Shown in pieces: positions 40,201-45,244 of a stretch of 64,000 nucleotides of DNA (positions within the stretch are counted from its first letter, which is position 1; the number at the start of each line of letters is the position of its first letter). Under the pieces are notes generated by a model. It was not told the DNA's origin. It ran no database searches and worked only from the letters and a program-made list of their open reading frames with translations. Location: positions 2,521,001 through 2,585,000 of the forward strand of contig NZ_CP095855.1 in assembly GCF_023100805.1 (NCBI RefSeq), written 5' to 3'. A program made the position numbers and the translations under genes. Source of the stretch: Chitinophaga filiformis (GTDB lineage Bacteria; Bacteroidota; Bacteroidia; Chitinophagales; Chitinophagaceae).

Positions 40201-40446
40201 AAGCTTTTCTATCATAATCTCCACCTCAGCGAGGCTTATGAGCAGAAAGGAAAAATAAAAGGAGATATTATCGCCTTTAAGGCCAAACAAAATATTCATA
40301 AGGATTTCCTGCACATGAAAGACTGGGAACGGTACACCAGCGGCCGTTTTACGCACCTTTTCACACAAGGAGATCACTATGACGCTATCACATTGCCGAG
40401 GAACCTGCAACTGGTGGTAACAAGTATTACAGAGAAGGATAAGTAA
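25204..40446 (+). CDS. NRPS 4: A-PCP-(C-A-PCP)x4-TE, modules 7-11 and chain release
   Basis: About 5080 residues. ATG 25204 is preferred over an in-frame TTG at 25153, which would overlap the upstream gene and add 17 residues not seen in the other A-domain starts. The order is A7, PCP7 (Ser590), C8 (from 646), A8, PCP8 (Ser1687), C9 (from 1742), A9, PCP9 (Ser2724), C10 (from 2779), A10, PCP10 (Ser3756), C11 (from 3813), A11, PCP11 (Ser4799) and a thioesterase (GFSFGG Ser4928, GDHYDAITLP near the end). Pocket readings are A7 and A8 DAKQVAMILK (unassigned), A9 and A11 DLTKIGEVGK (asparagine, known DLTKLGEVGK), and A10 DMLQIGMIYK (Gly-group-like). All four C domains carry HHxx(S/A)DE. The protein begins directly in the A domain with no docking domain. 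The TE presumably releases the lipo-undecapeptide by hydrolysis or cyclisation. Confidence 0.94.
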   Translation: MSKSFIHSVIENKAALLKEKVAIEEPHDVISYEALSEESNRLSHVLLSLGIPPGSNAGVVMHSSIRLAVAMLACFKTNQVYVPLDIDQAPARVLQMLELTTPAVLITFSEDLDKLQQFLLQRKVQIPLLIGLPAAAHTLLADLQLDASMIETQETGYTLARLTGDSYICETLTLSAFSTTLPDVAQQADDSNYIFFTSGSTGTPKGILGCHESLSHYIHWHAAELRIDESARISQLAPVTFDASLKDILTALSSGATLCIPDPAVRYQLPALAKWLYNSGITLLQTVPSLFRLITRAMKEQQLILPQLKYVVLAGEKLYGKDVLNWRAVAGEQAVIYNMYGLTETIILKSAYRIPHWEWQPGEVIPVGKAISNTQLAVINESGLCTGGEIGDVYIKSPYVSKGYINQEHVQTLFVQNPLVKDREDIVCRTGDLGRYRADGMLELLGRRDEQVKIHGVRVELDAVKSSMLKQEGVDQVELVVYQDDDFQQELICYYTGNPRKDGDLRELLAEELPVSHLPAHYVWLSSFPLNINGKVDRKRLPRPEQLLAGQQFDAPHAGLEQQLLTTWQAILGITNISRDASFFVNGGSSLKAIQLISRIYKEHDVQLSIADIFKHTSIAGQAALIREARKAVFQSIRPVAVQDHYALSYSQRRLWLQSQRLQDAQPFNGLETYRLKGELNREALTAAFYTVLERHESLRTVFILHNGEPKQKVISLAESGFTISFQDISTSEDIDGLIAQRQQEVVEKPYDLEKGPLLRIVLLQTAPAAFTLLFGIHHIISDEWSMQLMIKELLLLYNAYHDGQGNPLAPLQLQYKDYAAWQIAQVENSEHSLHRKYWLEHLGGEIQALLLPVDRQRPQVPTYRGAQYHFSIDRERSVAFQAYLNKKEVTLFMGLVALVKTLLFRYTGQSDIIIGTPVAGREHTELEDQVGYYLNTLALRTQIDGNAGFSALLEAVKHSAVNGFQHQSYPFDLLVDELGADADPARNPLFDVAVVLQNVQLDTSAVQEMKGIEIETAPSLLSISKGDLRFQFSVRNDVLEVGIEYNTDLFNAGRITTISEDLDRLLTAILATPENSLRTLAYHNRAVPEGAVSFDKRQLVKPHAPVYQLFAETAARYSQLTAIEEEAGRISYEELEKDSNRLARLLKAKGVNPGDAVGVVLPSGIKLVTAMLAVMKSGGVYLPLDLRQPERILSGILQQLSPVMLITDSSSLQDVKGMAGGTPQLLEMPASGEEILGELDMEFSSLIGIEKRPYRCFTTESMLPEYEVLPEELSSAALDIIIPDDAPAYVFYTSGSTGVPKGIKGSHRSLSHYIQWHSREFAAGTHSRISQVAPVTFDASLKDILVALTAGATLCVPAPDTRQRIPSLVQWLADRRISLLQTVPSLFRLIIREMEESAIDLAALQRVVLAGERLYGRDVLNWKKVNGGKARLSNMYGLTETTILKSCYHIADADWEPGDVLPVGKPIDDTSIAVIDNGLLCMEGEIGEIYISSPYVTLGYTDPTLTAALFVPNPLLEDDRFLVCRTGDIGRYSNDGVLELLGRRDEQVKLHGVRVELESIRGALMGLEDIRQAELIMQQDEELVQELICYYTGREYEATTLRALLGKELPLTHLPAHYIFMEVFPLNINGKVDRKKLPRPADRKEQVGDDEPREGIEQQLAEIWKAILRVDKIGRSTSFFTIGGSSLKAIQLISRIYKELEVQLTIADIFNHTTISAQAIVIGATNAQKYQQISVAPVQEDYPLSHGQRRLWVIDQLEENLVAYSRPLAYTLHGVLDQTALQQAFLKVIEKHESLRTVFPLINGTPRQKVVPAAELDFDIVTYDLSDGGTVEEYKQSLAARPFSLSQGPLLRVCLLKLSTDQHTLLLAVHHIISDEWSMQVFVKEVITAYNALHRGEAYQYKALPLQYKDYAVWQLEQLSGDRLQEHRNFWHHTLSGELPVLDLPLDHPRGSNRTYNGEQLRFHLPLTLRTSLEEATGKTGATIFMGLVATVNALLYRYTGQTDIIVGTTVAGREHLQLEEQIGFYVNTLALRMAVDGNAAFPALLDKVKQVMLSAVEHQVYPFDKLVDELDIPRDVSRFPVFDVAVVMQQGMQSADNVPQMDGLQVEEDRVGVTTSLYDLTFWFLDRGDGITLTLEYNTDLFERERMALMGRHFENMLEQLCGGATLIDADFMDATEKDRLLHVYNKPISAVSHDTLPGLFSTRSAAWADLPAIVCEGRHLSFAILDDYTHRLAAHLISHYRLKPGDIVALLLPRNEWAIVSMLAVLKAGAAYVPMDITYPAQRISYILQDTAAVLMITDEDKPVTDVPVLDIATIRSEITQWERGVLPFVSPEDVAYVMYTSGSTGYPKGVIIQHKALLNYLLWANSCYFNDLRGNVFSVFTSLSFDLTITGLFSGLLRGDSVHLFPGENIEQVLSDTFNSTVVNAVKLTPSHISALELLDITATGVKTIIAGGEELHSGHIRILRQLNPDIRIFNEYGPTETTVGCTVYEVKDDNRIYIGTPVANAQIFILDEQLRLSPAGIEGEIFIGGRGVAAGYLGRPQLSAEKFIQHTLTENLLYRSGDLGRWYFNGQLGYAGRRDEQHKIRGYRIETAEIAQILSAYPAVKEVYVTVLTQKGDKRLVAYFTAEHHIATTDLRAYLSGALPEYMVPAWYVQLDVMPLNNNGKVDKVKLPAPLTASGEQYIAPRSKPEKQLAAIWKDILDVSQVSVSDNFFACGGHSLKAMQLVARVYKELSVKITLKDVFKYPVLEAQATFIQGAKREQYIAIPSAAPADHYPVSYAQQRLWVLHQFDGIDLAYSITEVFEYEGELNIERLATAFDMLIDRHEILRTVFDTIDGKPVQMVRPTTGFKLHSERVDKDLQAKIAAFTRDPFDLGKGPLLRAAVFSDSDTHHYLVLVIHHIIADEWSLQVLKRELTIIYTALENKEEIRLPVLPVQYKDYTSWQRSNRNSPSLLAQQVYWKQKLQEDLPVLELPADFPRPPVQRFEGGNYYHTIPAELLAALQSLVAEGQATLFMGLVAAVKSLLYRYTGQTDIVVGTPVAGREHPDLEDQIGLYVNTLVLRTTLAADEGFAGNLSAIRDTALEAYANQEYPFNLLVEDIDINRDVSRSAIFDVMIVLRDADEEIPVGGTERRDEELDMHLGGSKFDITFYFKQQADGLQLQIEYNRELFTHARMVRMGQHLHQLIKSAVAAPSTPISRLSYLSAEEEQHLLYDYNDVVEEFPPFTPLGTLIGRHAVATPDAVALITGQRQITYAELNKRADRLAAYLQHNGYAGADKLVAVMADRNEWLMVAILGILKSGAGYLPLDITAPAERIQYLLDTSGATAVVAGMEEVPLLFFYKGKIITEDILPDAMTTGHEIRPADLAYVIYTSGSTGKPKGVMIPHGAVYNLFQGLSKKTGINSTDKLLAITTASFDMSVLELLLPLVNGATVVLASREEVHSPEALQLMMQQGITFMQATPGMWHLLTESGWNGTEGLTIITGGDALSASLAQRLLDRCKVLWNMYGPTETTIYCTWHRLSKANESLILGRGLSNMSAYILDANLQLLPVGVPGVIYFSGPGIATGYLGQPELTASRFIDNPYKPGTVMYNTGDVCAWTEEGLIRFNGRADFQVKIRGYRIEPGEIQALMIKLEGITHATVLAYGNGADKYLAGYYSTDRQIQPDTVREYLQRFLPDYMVPAHLILLDTIPLNRNGKVDRARLPVPGLSKETYVAPETMTEKVLVKIWEDVLGTKHIGRSDNFFTLGGHSLKAIQTASLIYKRLEVKVPLKEIFLRPVLSDLAALIDQSGKQVFNAISPAPVQEYYPLSNSQERLWIQQQMLNNVETFNMPYTYWLRGPFDRNAFEAAVRLLVDRYEILRSVLFVANDKPVQQVKQYEDFDQWISFEDLRSLPDAEQEGLTAAEEWAAIPINLRKGPLLRLKLWQVKDDQYLFLVCIHHIIADEWSMQVMMRELVILYAACLEGRPSPLEPLPLQFKDYVMWTRNEENIARMAEHREYWVNRFSGDIPVLELPADRPRPAVPDNTGTRYYSRMQGVLKTKLFSLVREQEATLMMGLAAIVKLLIYRYTGDKDIVLGLPVTGREHPDLQNQIGFFLNTIALRSQIDEEGGFDALLREVKANAIAAYDRISFPYELLVDAVNEYKPLNKRTLFNVMLVLQDEDRKEEDLLNLQDMLVEEASVATEISKFDLTFFFRKQGDDLLLTLEYSTVLFDEDRMVRLCEHIHQLIMNAGEEPALALNRIKYLPAQEEALLLTTLNDTHAETPPVTIVDAFRKVALINPDSNALIAGKTTYTFAALDTLSDKLATYLIQHYQVKAGDIVAMMVNRNEWSLISILAILKTGAAYLPIDSSLPEDRIRYVLDDAAATVLMTDQEEFSWNGSVLPLKALADDIHQVVPGTLPLVNQEAPAYIIYTSGSTGMPKGVLIAHASLMNYLTFVNRHYFNSTKGHVFGVFSSLSFDLTVTSLLSGLLRGDEVYLTGEEDVLTALKEVFTNERLTAVKITPAHIRVLATLQLERTAINTAIVGGEALLPDHVLILKGLNPHMRIFNEYGPTETTVGCTASEITSAAHITIGKPIDNTQIYILDELQQLQPVGIEGEIYIGGAGVAIGYLNREELTAERFIPDPFGPGKLYRSGDKGRWNHKGEIEYTGRADEQIKLNGFRIEPGEIESAILKYPGIKEAVVVKTSLQQEAYLVAYYTAQAAVDRKELQQHIGKFLPAFMIPAWFILIPAVPLTTNGKVDKTLLPAPEIDRLTAFVAPRNEQESLVAQIWAEVLNLDTVGVTSNFFELGGHSMRAVQLVSRMNKELNLRLSLRDFLAHPTIELLLALADTRGVQQGILLSMNRKEAGLPRMYCFAPLIGTSLLYMELGKALQGIYNCYGLQDAGFDDGKDFDTTIEEKVQRFVKAIMENEPGEEVVLTGFSFGGTIAFEVAKILEGKGIRTTLLLLDRDTRDKKKRKQSIELSREAIQQEVNWLRDWLADVGLEDTHRDHLEKLFYHNLHLSEAYEQKGKIKGDIIAFKAKQNIHKDFLHMKDWERYTSGRFTHLFTQGDHYDAITLPRNLQLVVTSITEKDK

Positions 40447-40475
40447 CCCGTTTTGTTAACGTTAATATTGTTTTT

Positions 40476-42074
40476 ATGGAAAATGAAGTGGTATACCTCA
40501 GACCCAATGTAGTATTGGAACCCTTAATAGACAAGTGGTATGCCTGGACGCATCTGATCTATCCCCCCACAGCAGCGATGAACATACAGTCGAGGCACCT
40601 CCGGATCATGAGTTCTTATGTACAGGCGCCGCAGGTACATGCTGCTGCCATCCGTAATCCAAAAATGCTGGGAGGCCCTTTCATGAACTATGAAACGAAC
40701 AGGGCGGAAGATATTAAACAACTGATAGCGGAAACAAAGGAAAACAGGAAACATATGCTGGAGCTGGCGGAGGCTATCAGGGACCTGGATAACCTGTTGC
40801 AGCAGGAAGCCCATGGTTTTGCACTGGACCCGTTGTATGAGAAAGTACCTGATATACTGAAGGGGCTCGTAGAGATCAACTATGACCTGCATAACAACCC
40901 GGGTTTCCGTTTCTTCGAGCAGCTGATGTATAAGAGCGAATATTATAATGAGGACGCCCAGAGCCTGGCCATGTGGCTTACTACCAATGATGAACGCCCC
41001 TTTGTACTGAGCACTGCAAGGTTGAAAGATACTACCAGTATAGAACTGAACATTCCCTTTTCCAGCAGCCTGGTAGACCACCTGCACCAGATGAGGACTG
41101 TTCCCGGCAGTTTCAGCGAAATAAAAGAGGCACTGGGCATCGCTGATGAAGATCTTGCCTTGTTCCAGTCGTTTTTTACAACGGAGGCGCCGCCAAAATA
41201 TGAGCGCTATACCGGCGATAAGATACGGATGCGTTATTTCGGACATGCCTGCATATTGGTAGAAACGAAGGAGATCTCTATCCTGGTGGACCCCGTTATC
41301 AGCTATTATGGTTACCAGGCGGAAGTGGAAAGATTCTCATATAGCGATCTGCCGGAAGAAATAGATTACATCCTGATCACACATAATCACCAGGACCATA
41401 TCCTGTTTGAAACCATGCTTTACCTGCGTCACAAGACGAAAAAGATCATTGTGCCAAGAGGCAGTATGGGCAACCTGCAGGACCCGAATCTCAAGCTGAT
41501 GTTCAATATGATCGGCTTCCGGAATGTAGTGGAGCTGGAGGAAATGGAATCTATCACATACAGCAACTGTACGATCACCGGATTGCCTTTCCTGGGTGAG
41601 CACGGTGATCTGAATATCCGTTCCAAACTCTGTTATCATGTAAGGATCGGTTCACAGTCCATGTTATTCCTGGCTGATTCCTGCAATATAGAGCCCCGTT
41701 TGTATGAGCATGTTGTAAAACAGACGGGGCCTGTGGATATCATCTTCCTGGGCATGGAATGCGACGGCGCTCCTTTTACATGGGTATACGGGCCATTGAT
41801 GACGGAAGAGATACAAAGGGAAAAGGATCTTTCCCGCAGGCTGGCAGGTTCTAATTTCCCGCGCGGACAGGCACTGGTCAATACGTTCAAACCCCGTGAA
41901 CTGTATGTGTATGCCATGGGCCTGGAACCCTGGATAGAATTTATCAGCAGTGTAAGGTACCATGAGGATGCCAACCCCATTGTAGCCTCCAATAAGCTGA
42001 TTACCGATTGCGGCGAAAACAATATTGCCGCAGAAAGACTGTTCGGTGAAAAGGAATTATTGTATGAAATCTGA
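40476..42074 (+). CDS. CmlA-like MBL-fold di-iron beta-hydroxylase
   Basis: 532 residues, matching my recollection of CmlA, the di-iron oxygenase that beta-hydroxylates a carrier-bound amino acid in chloramphenicol biosynthesis. The N-terminal domain has the family stretches VVLEPLIDKWYAWTHLI and QAPQVHAAAIRNPKMLGGPF, which ordinary metallo-beta-lactamases lack. The C-terminal MBL fold has the metal site HNHQDH (His303, His305, Asp307, His308), a Glu375 in GEHGD where the family replaces a His ligand, and Asp401 in LADSCN as the likely bridging ligand. In this family the substrate is an aminoacyl group on a PCP, acted on in the cytoplasm. It lies 29 nt after NRPS 4 in the same operon, so it should hydroxylate one or more residues of the lipopeptide. 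Which module it serves is not visible. Confidence 0.88.
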   Translation: MENEVVYLRPNVVLEPLIDKWYAWTHLIYPPTAAMNIQSRHLRIMSSYVQAPQVHAAAIRNPKMLGGPFMNYETNRAEDIKQLIAETKENRKHMLELAEAIRDLDNLLQQEAHGFALDPLYEKVPDILKGLVEINYDLHNNPGFRFFEQLMYKSEYYNEDAQSLAMWLTTNDERPFVLSTARLKDTTSIELNIPFSSSLVDHLHQMRTVPGSFSEIKEALGIADEDLALFQSFFTTEAPPKYERYTGDKIRMRYFGHACILVETKEISILVDPVISYYGYQAEVERFSYSDLPEEIDYILITHNHQDHILFETMLYLRHKTKKIIVPRGSMGNLQDPNLKLMFNMIGFRNVVELEEMESITYSNCTITGLPFLGEHGDLNIRSKLCYHVRIGSQSMLFLADSCNIEPRLYEHVVKQTGPVDIIFLGMECDGAPFTWVYGPLMTEEIQREKDLSRRLAGSNFPRGQALVNTFKPRELYVYAMGLEPWIEFISSVRYHEDANPIVASNKLITDCGENNIAAERLFGEKELLYEI

Positions 42075-42100
42075 TTTATAACATCGCTAAACCTTCGTGT

Positions 42101-43066
42101 ATGAACCTGACTAAATCTATTGCTCACATAGGTGAGGATAAACTGCCCGTGTTCCTGAAATTTGAAGAACAGGTAAGCACTGATTTCTTTGCTGACTGGT
42201 ATCATGAAAACCGTGAACTGATGGATGCGACCTTGCTGAGGAACGGCGCTATCCACATAAGAGGCATTAATATAGATTCCATTGACGCTTTCAGCGGGTT
42301 AATGAAACGGCTGCATCCGGCAACCTCCAGTTTCCTGGATGGCAATTCCAGCAGAAGCAAACATACCTCCAATGTATACAATGCCTCCGAATATGACGCG
42401 GGTTCTATCATCCGCCTGCATACAGAATTTTCGTATTCTAACCTGTGGCCGGCACATATCTTCTTCTGTTGCATTAACAAAGCAGATACAGGAGGCGAAA
42501 CCACTGTGGGCGATTGCAAGAAGGTGCTGGAATTACTTTCTCCTGCTATAGTAGAAGAGTTTGAGGCGAAAGGGATCACCTATATCCGCAACCTGCATGG
42601 CGGTTCAGGATTGGGACCTTCCTGGCAGGAGGCGTTTGAAACGACAGACAAACAATTCATGGAGTCTTACTGCAATGAGAACGGCATCACCGTTAAATGG
42701 CAGCCGGACGGCGCTGTACGCCTGGAACAGACAAGACCGGCTATCAGGAAACACCCTGTTACCGGCGATCGCCTGTGGTTCAACCAGGTAGACCAGTTTT
42801 ATCCTGTCATTTATGGCGAAGAAGTGTTTGAAACCCTGATGTTCCTGGCCAACAATGACCCTAATGGCCTGCCCATGTATGCCCGCTATGGTGACGGTTC
42901 GGAAATACAGAAAGAATACATTGATGAGATTATCCGGGTAATGGATGATGTAACAATTCCTGTTCCCTGGGAAAATGGTGACCTGTTGATGGTAGACAAT
43001 ATGTTGTCACTGCATGGCCGCCTTCCTTTTACCGGAGATAGAAAGATACTGGTTTCGATGGCCTGA
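42101..43066 (+). CDS. SyrP/AsnO-like Fe(II)/2-oxoglutarate-dependent oxygenase
   Basis: 321 residues of the TauD/clavaminate-synthase superfamily. The facial triad is His107-Glu109 in RLHTEFSY and His305 in MLSLHGR; the HxE form is the one seen in SyrP, AsnO and VioC. GGETTVGDCKKVLELL is a characteristic family segment after the active-site strand, and the C-terminal GDRKILVSM carries the likely 2-oxoglutarate-binding Arg. Related NRPS-cluster enzymes hydroxylate the beta-carbon of aspartate, asparagine or arginine, free or PCP-bound. It begins 26 nt after the CmlA-like gene. The two Asn modules (9 and 11) and the unassigned Z modules (5-8) are the natural candidates for its substrate (inference). 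Confidence 0.88.
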   Translation: MNLTKSIAHIGEDKLPVFLKFEEQVSTDFFADWYHENRELMDATLLRNGAIHIRGINIDSIDAFSGLMKRLHPATSSFLDGNSSRSKHTSNVYNASEYDAGSIIRLHTEFSYSNLWPAHIFFCCINKADTGGETTVGDCKKVLELLSPAIVEEFEAKGITYIRNLHGGSGLGPSWQEAFETTDKQFMESYCNENGITVKWQPDGAVRLEQTRPAIRKHPVTGDRLWFNQVDQFYPVIYGEEVFETLMFLANNDPNGLPMYARYGDGSEIQKEYIDEIIRVMDDVTIPVPWENGDLLMVDNMLSLHGRLPFTGDRKILVSMA

Positions 43067-43113
43067 GCCCCGAGATGCTTTCCTTTTCGTAAACTCCCTT
43101 TCAATTTTTTGTA

Positions 43114-44433
43114 ATGTCTAAGTTTAAATCATACAATATCAATCAGCTTGATAAGATTCCCCAGTTGATGTTACTGGATCACAGGCAGATGGAGGACATC
43201 AGGATAGTCAGCGAGATCTATCCTTTTAAAACGAACAACTATGTACTGGAGAATCTTATTAACTGGACAAATGTTCCCGACGACCCGATCTTTCGCCTGA
43301 ACTTTCCACACAAGGAAATGCTGACGGAATTACATTATGATCAATTGAAATGGGGAATGCGGAACATGGATGAAGTATCCTACCGTAACCTGATCCATGA
43401 TATACGTTTGTCACTGAACCCACATCCTGCCGGCCAGGTGGATCATAACACACCTTATTTCCTGGGGGAAAAACTGGAGGGAATGCAACATAAGTACCGC
43501 AATACGATATTGTTCTTCCCCAGTCATAGTCAGACCTGTCATGCCTATTGCACCTTCTGTTTCAGGTGGCCTCAGTTCGTTAATGAGCCGGGCTTTAAGA
43601 TGCAGGCAAAGGAAATAGACCCCCTGGTAGCTTACCTGCGGGCCAATCCGTACATCTCTGATGTGTTGCTGACGGGAGGGGATCCCATGGTCATGAGCCC
43701 CCGTATCCTCGCCAATTACCTCTTGCCCCTGCTGGAAGTAAAGAGCCTGAAGGTGATCAGGATAGGCACTAAATCGCTCAGCTACTGGCCTCATAAGTTC
43801 GTTACGGACCCCGAAAAGGATGAACTGCTGCAGTTGCTGGGCAAAGTATCAGCTGCGGGCAAACACCTGGCTATAATGGCGCATTTTAATCATTATGTGG
43901 AGTTTGAAACAGCGGTAGCACAGGAGGCGATATTCAACCTGCGGAAGATAGGGGCCGAGATACGCACACAGGCGCCCTTGCTCAGAAATATCAACAATAA
44001 GGTCAGGATCTGGTCCACCATGTGGGAGCGGCAGGTACAGCTGGGTTGTGTGCCCTATTACATGTTCCTTCCCAGGGATACGGGCGCCCAGCATTACTTT
44101 GCAGAATCATTGGAGACAGCATTGCATATTTACCGGGGGGCCGTACAACTGACAGGTGGCTTATGCCGTACCGCCAGGGGACCGGTAATGTCTATGACCA
44201 CCGGCAAGGTTGAATTGCTGGACATTGAAGATGATGTATACCAGTTACGTTTCCTGCAACACAGGAACAGCGCCCTGGCATTTAAGACATTCAGGGCCCG
44301 GGGAAGGAATGAACAGCCGAAATGGTTTGATGATCTTGCCTGTCACGATGAGCGTTACAGGGAATTTTTCGCAGACCAGGATGATTATGACAGAAATGAA
44401 GTACAGTACGGTAATATTTCTTTACAGCTGTAA
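43114..44433 (+). CDS. KamA-like radical SAM protein (amino acid 2,3-aminomutase family)
   Basis: 439 residues. The radical SAM cluster motif is CHAYCTFC (Cys142, Cys146, Cys149), followed by LLTGGDPMVMSP and VIRIGTKSLSYWP, all in the places expected for lysine 2,3-aminomutases. The canonical PLP-lysine motif PGGGGK is not present; the matching C-terminal region reads ARGPVMSMTTGKVELL, so PLP may bind the Lys of TTGK or be absent. It is the last gene of the lipopeptide operon, 47 nt after the oxygenase and 45 nt before a terminator. It may make a beta-amino acid precursor, for example beta-lysine, or perform another radical rearrangement on a residue. Genuine aminomutase activity is uncertain. 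Confidence 0.8.
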   Translation: MSKFKSYNINQLDKIPQLMLLDHRQMEDIRIVSEIYPFKTNNYVLENLINWTNVPDDPIFRLNFPHKEMLTELHYDQLKWGMRNMDEVSYRNLIHDIRLSLNPHPAGQVDHNTPYFLGEKLEGMQHKYRNTILFFPSHSQTCHAYCTFCFRWPQFVNEPGFKMQAKEIDPLVAYLRANPYISDVLLTGGDPMVMSPRILANYLLPLLEVKSLKVIRIGTKSLSYWPHKFVTDPEKDELLQLLGKVSAAGKHLAIMAHFNHYVEFETAVAQEAIFNLRKIGAEIRTQAPLLRNINNKVRIWSTMWERQVQLGCVPYYMFLPRDTGAQHYFAESLETALHIYRGAVQLTGGLCRTARGPVMSMTTGKVELLDIEDDVYQLRFLQHRNSALAFKTFRARGRNEQPKWFDDLACHDERYREFFADQDDYDRNEVQYGNISLQL

Positions 44434-44478
44434 AAAGCAAAGCTGACACGGATAAGAAAAGAATGGCTGACAAATAAA

Positions 44479-44502
44479 AGCCGCAGGCATGTGCCTGCGG
44501 CT
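44479..44502 (+). terminator. Hairpin terminator after the lipopeptide operon
   Basis: An 11-bp perfect stem (AGCCGCAGGCA / TGCCTGCGGCT) with a minimal TG centre, effectively 10 bp with a 4-nt loop, 45 nt after the radical SAM gene stop. It is preceded by an A-rich stretch and followed by a weak T run (AATTGCATTT). It marks the end of the NRPS operon before the Crp/Fnr gene. Confidence 0.75.
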
Positions 44503-44591
44503 AATTGCATTTAAGCCGGCCTGACCATTTGTATTACACCCGCTGCCGGGAAAAAATACTGCCTTCTGATGTTCGTAACTTATCTTGCAGT

Positions 44592-45176
44592 ATGATTTTT
44601 CACTTCAGGGATAAATTCCCTCAGCTGAATGTATTCTGGGATAAATACCTCCCGTTCCAGACCCGTTTGGAAGTTCCTGCAAAGACCATTTTGCTGGAAG
44701 AAGGAAAGATTTCCCAGAACTATATTTTCATAGAAAAAGGTTGTGTGCGCACCTTCTTCAATAATAATGGCGAAGAGAAAACGGTACATTTTTTCTTCGA
44801 AAATGAAGGCTTAACCTCGTTCAACAGCTTTGTTAATAGCATTCCAAGCCAGTTTGCTGTCGAAACGATTGAGCCCTCTGTTATTTATCTGCTGCCGAAG
44901 CAATATGCCACGCAGATGATAGAGGAATTAATGGAGGAGCGGAACTTTATGCAGATGATGTTACAGATATTTGCGCAGCGGCAGACGTATTATACAAATG
45001 AGCTCATTTCCTTTATCCGCGATACGCCCGAGCAACGTTATCTGAACCTGCTGAAGGACAGGCCGCATATTGTACAGCGGGTGCCGCAGCATTATATTGC
45101 GTCTTACCTGGGAGTAACAAAAGTACACCTGAGCCGTATCAAGAGTAAAATAGCGAGGGGAAAATCGCATTTCTGA
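44592..45176 (+). CDS. Crp/Fnr family transcriptional regulator
   Basis: 194 residues from ATG 44592 (MIFHFRDKFPQL). An in-frame TTG at 44505 would overlap the terminator region and gives a non-family N-terminus, so it is rejected. The cyclic-nucleotide-binding-like beta roll covers roughly residues 25-110 (ILLEEGKISQNYIFIEKGCVR) and the C-terminal helix-turn-helix includes YIASYLGVTKVHLSRIKSKI. No CxxC or other iron-sulfur ligand set is visible. Small regulators of this subgroup are common in Bacteroidota and often control a neighbouring oxidoreductase gene. A perfect palindrome begins 5 nt after its stop and upstream of the next gene, suggesting it controls that gene. Confidence 0.88.
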   Translation: MIFHFRDKFPQLNVFWDKYLPFQTRLEVPAKTILLEEGKISQNYIFIEKGCVRTFFNNNGEEKTVHFFFENEGLTSFNSFVNSIPSQFAVETIEPSVIYLLPKQYATQMIEELMEERNFMQMMLQIFAQRQTYYTNELISFIRDTPEQRYLNLLKDRPHIVQRVPQHYIASYLGVTKVHLSRIKSKIARGKSHF

Positions 45177-45180
45177 ACTT

Positions 45181-45196
45181 GATAACATATGTTATC
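45181..45196. promoter_or_regulatory. Perfect 16-bp palindrome, candidate operator
   Basis: GATAACATATGTTATC equals its own reverse complement. It lies between the Crp/Fnr stop and the oxidoreductase start, 21 nt upstream of a TAATTTTG -7 element, so it overlaps the expected -33 region. A dimeric regulator bound here could act as either activator or repressor; the adjacent Crp/Fnr protein is the first candidate. Confidence 0.65.
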
Positions 45197-45217
45197 GTCC
45201 CGCAACGCTGGCACTGC

Positions 45218-45225
45218 TAATTTTG
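45218..45225 (+). promoter_or_regulatory. Bacteroidota-type -7 element of the oxidoreductase gene
   Basis: TAATTTTG fits the TAnnTTTG -7 consensus of Bacteroidota. It is 19 nt before the ATG at 45245. No good TTTG is found at -33, where the palindrome sits, as would be expected for an activator-dependent promoter. Confidence 0.5.
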
Positions 45226-45244
45226 CCTCAACAAAACAGAAGAA

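Noticed and set aside
40476..42074. Ordinary metallo-beta-lactamase or resistance hydrolase.
   Set aside because: The 532-residue length, the long N-terminal domain (KWYAWTHLI, NPKMLGGPF) and Glu375 in place of a His ligand match the CmlA-like hydroxylases.
2..44433. Identification of the cluster as the chitinopeptin cluster.
   Set aside because: As I remember, chitinopeptins have 14 residues. Eleven modules and the residue order here do not fit, although beta-hydroxy residues would be a shared theme.
44505..44591. N-terminal extension of the Crp/Fnr protein from a TTG.
   Set aside because: The extension starts at the edge of the operon terminator and has no family resemblance. ATG 44592 gives a normal length.
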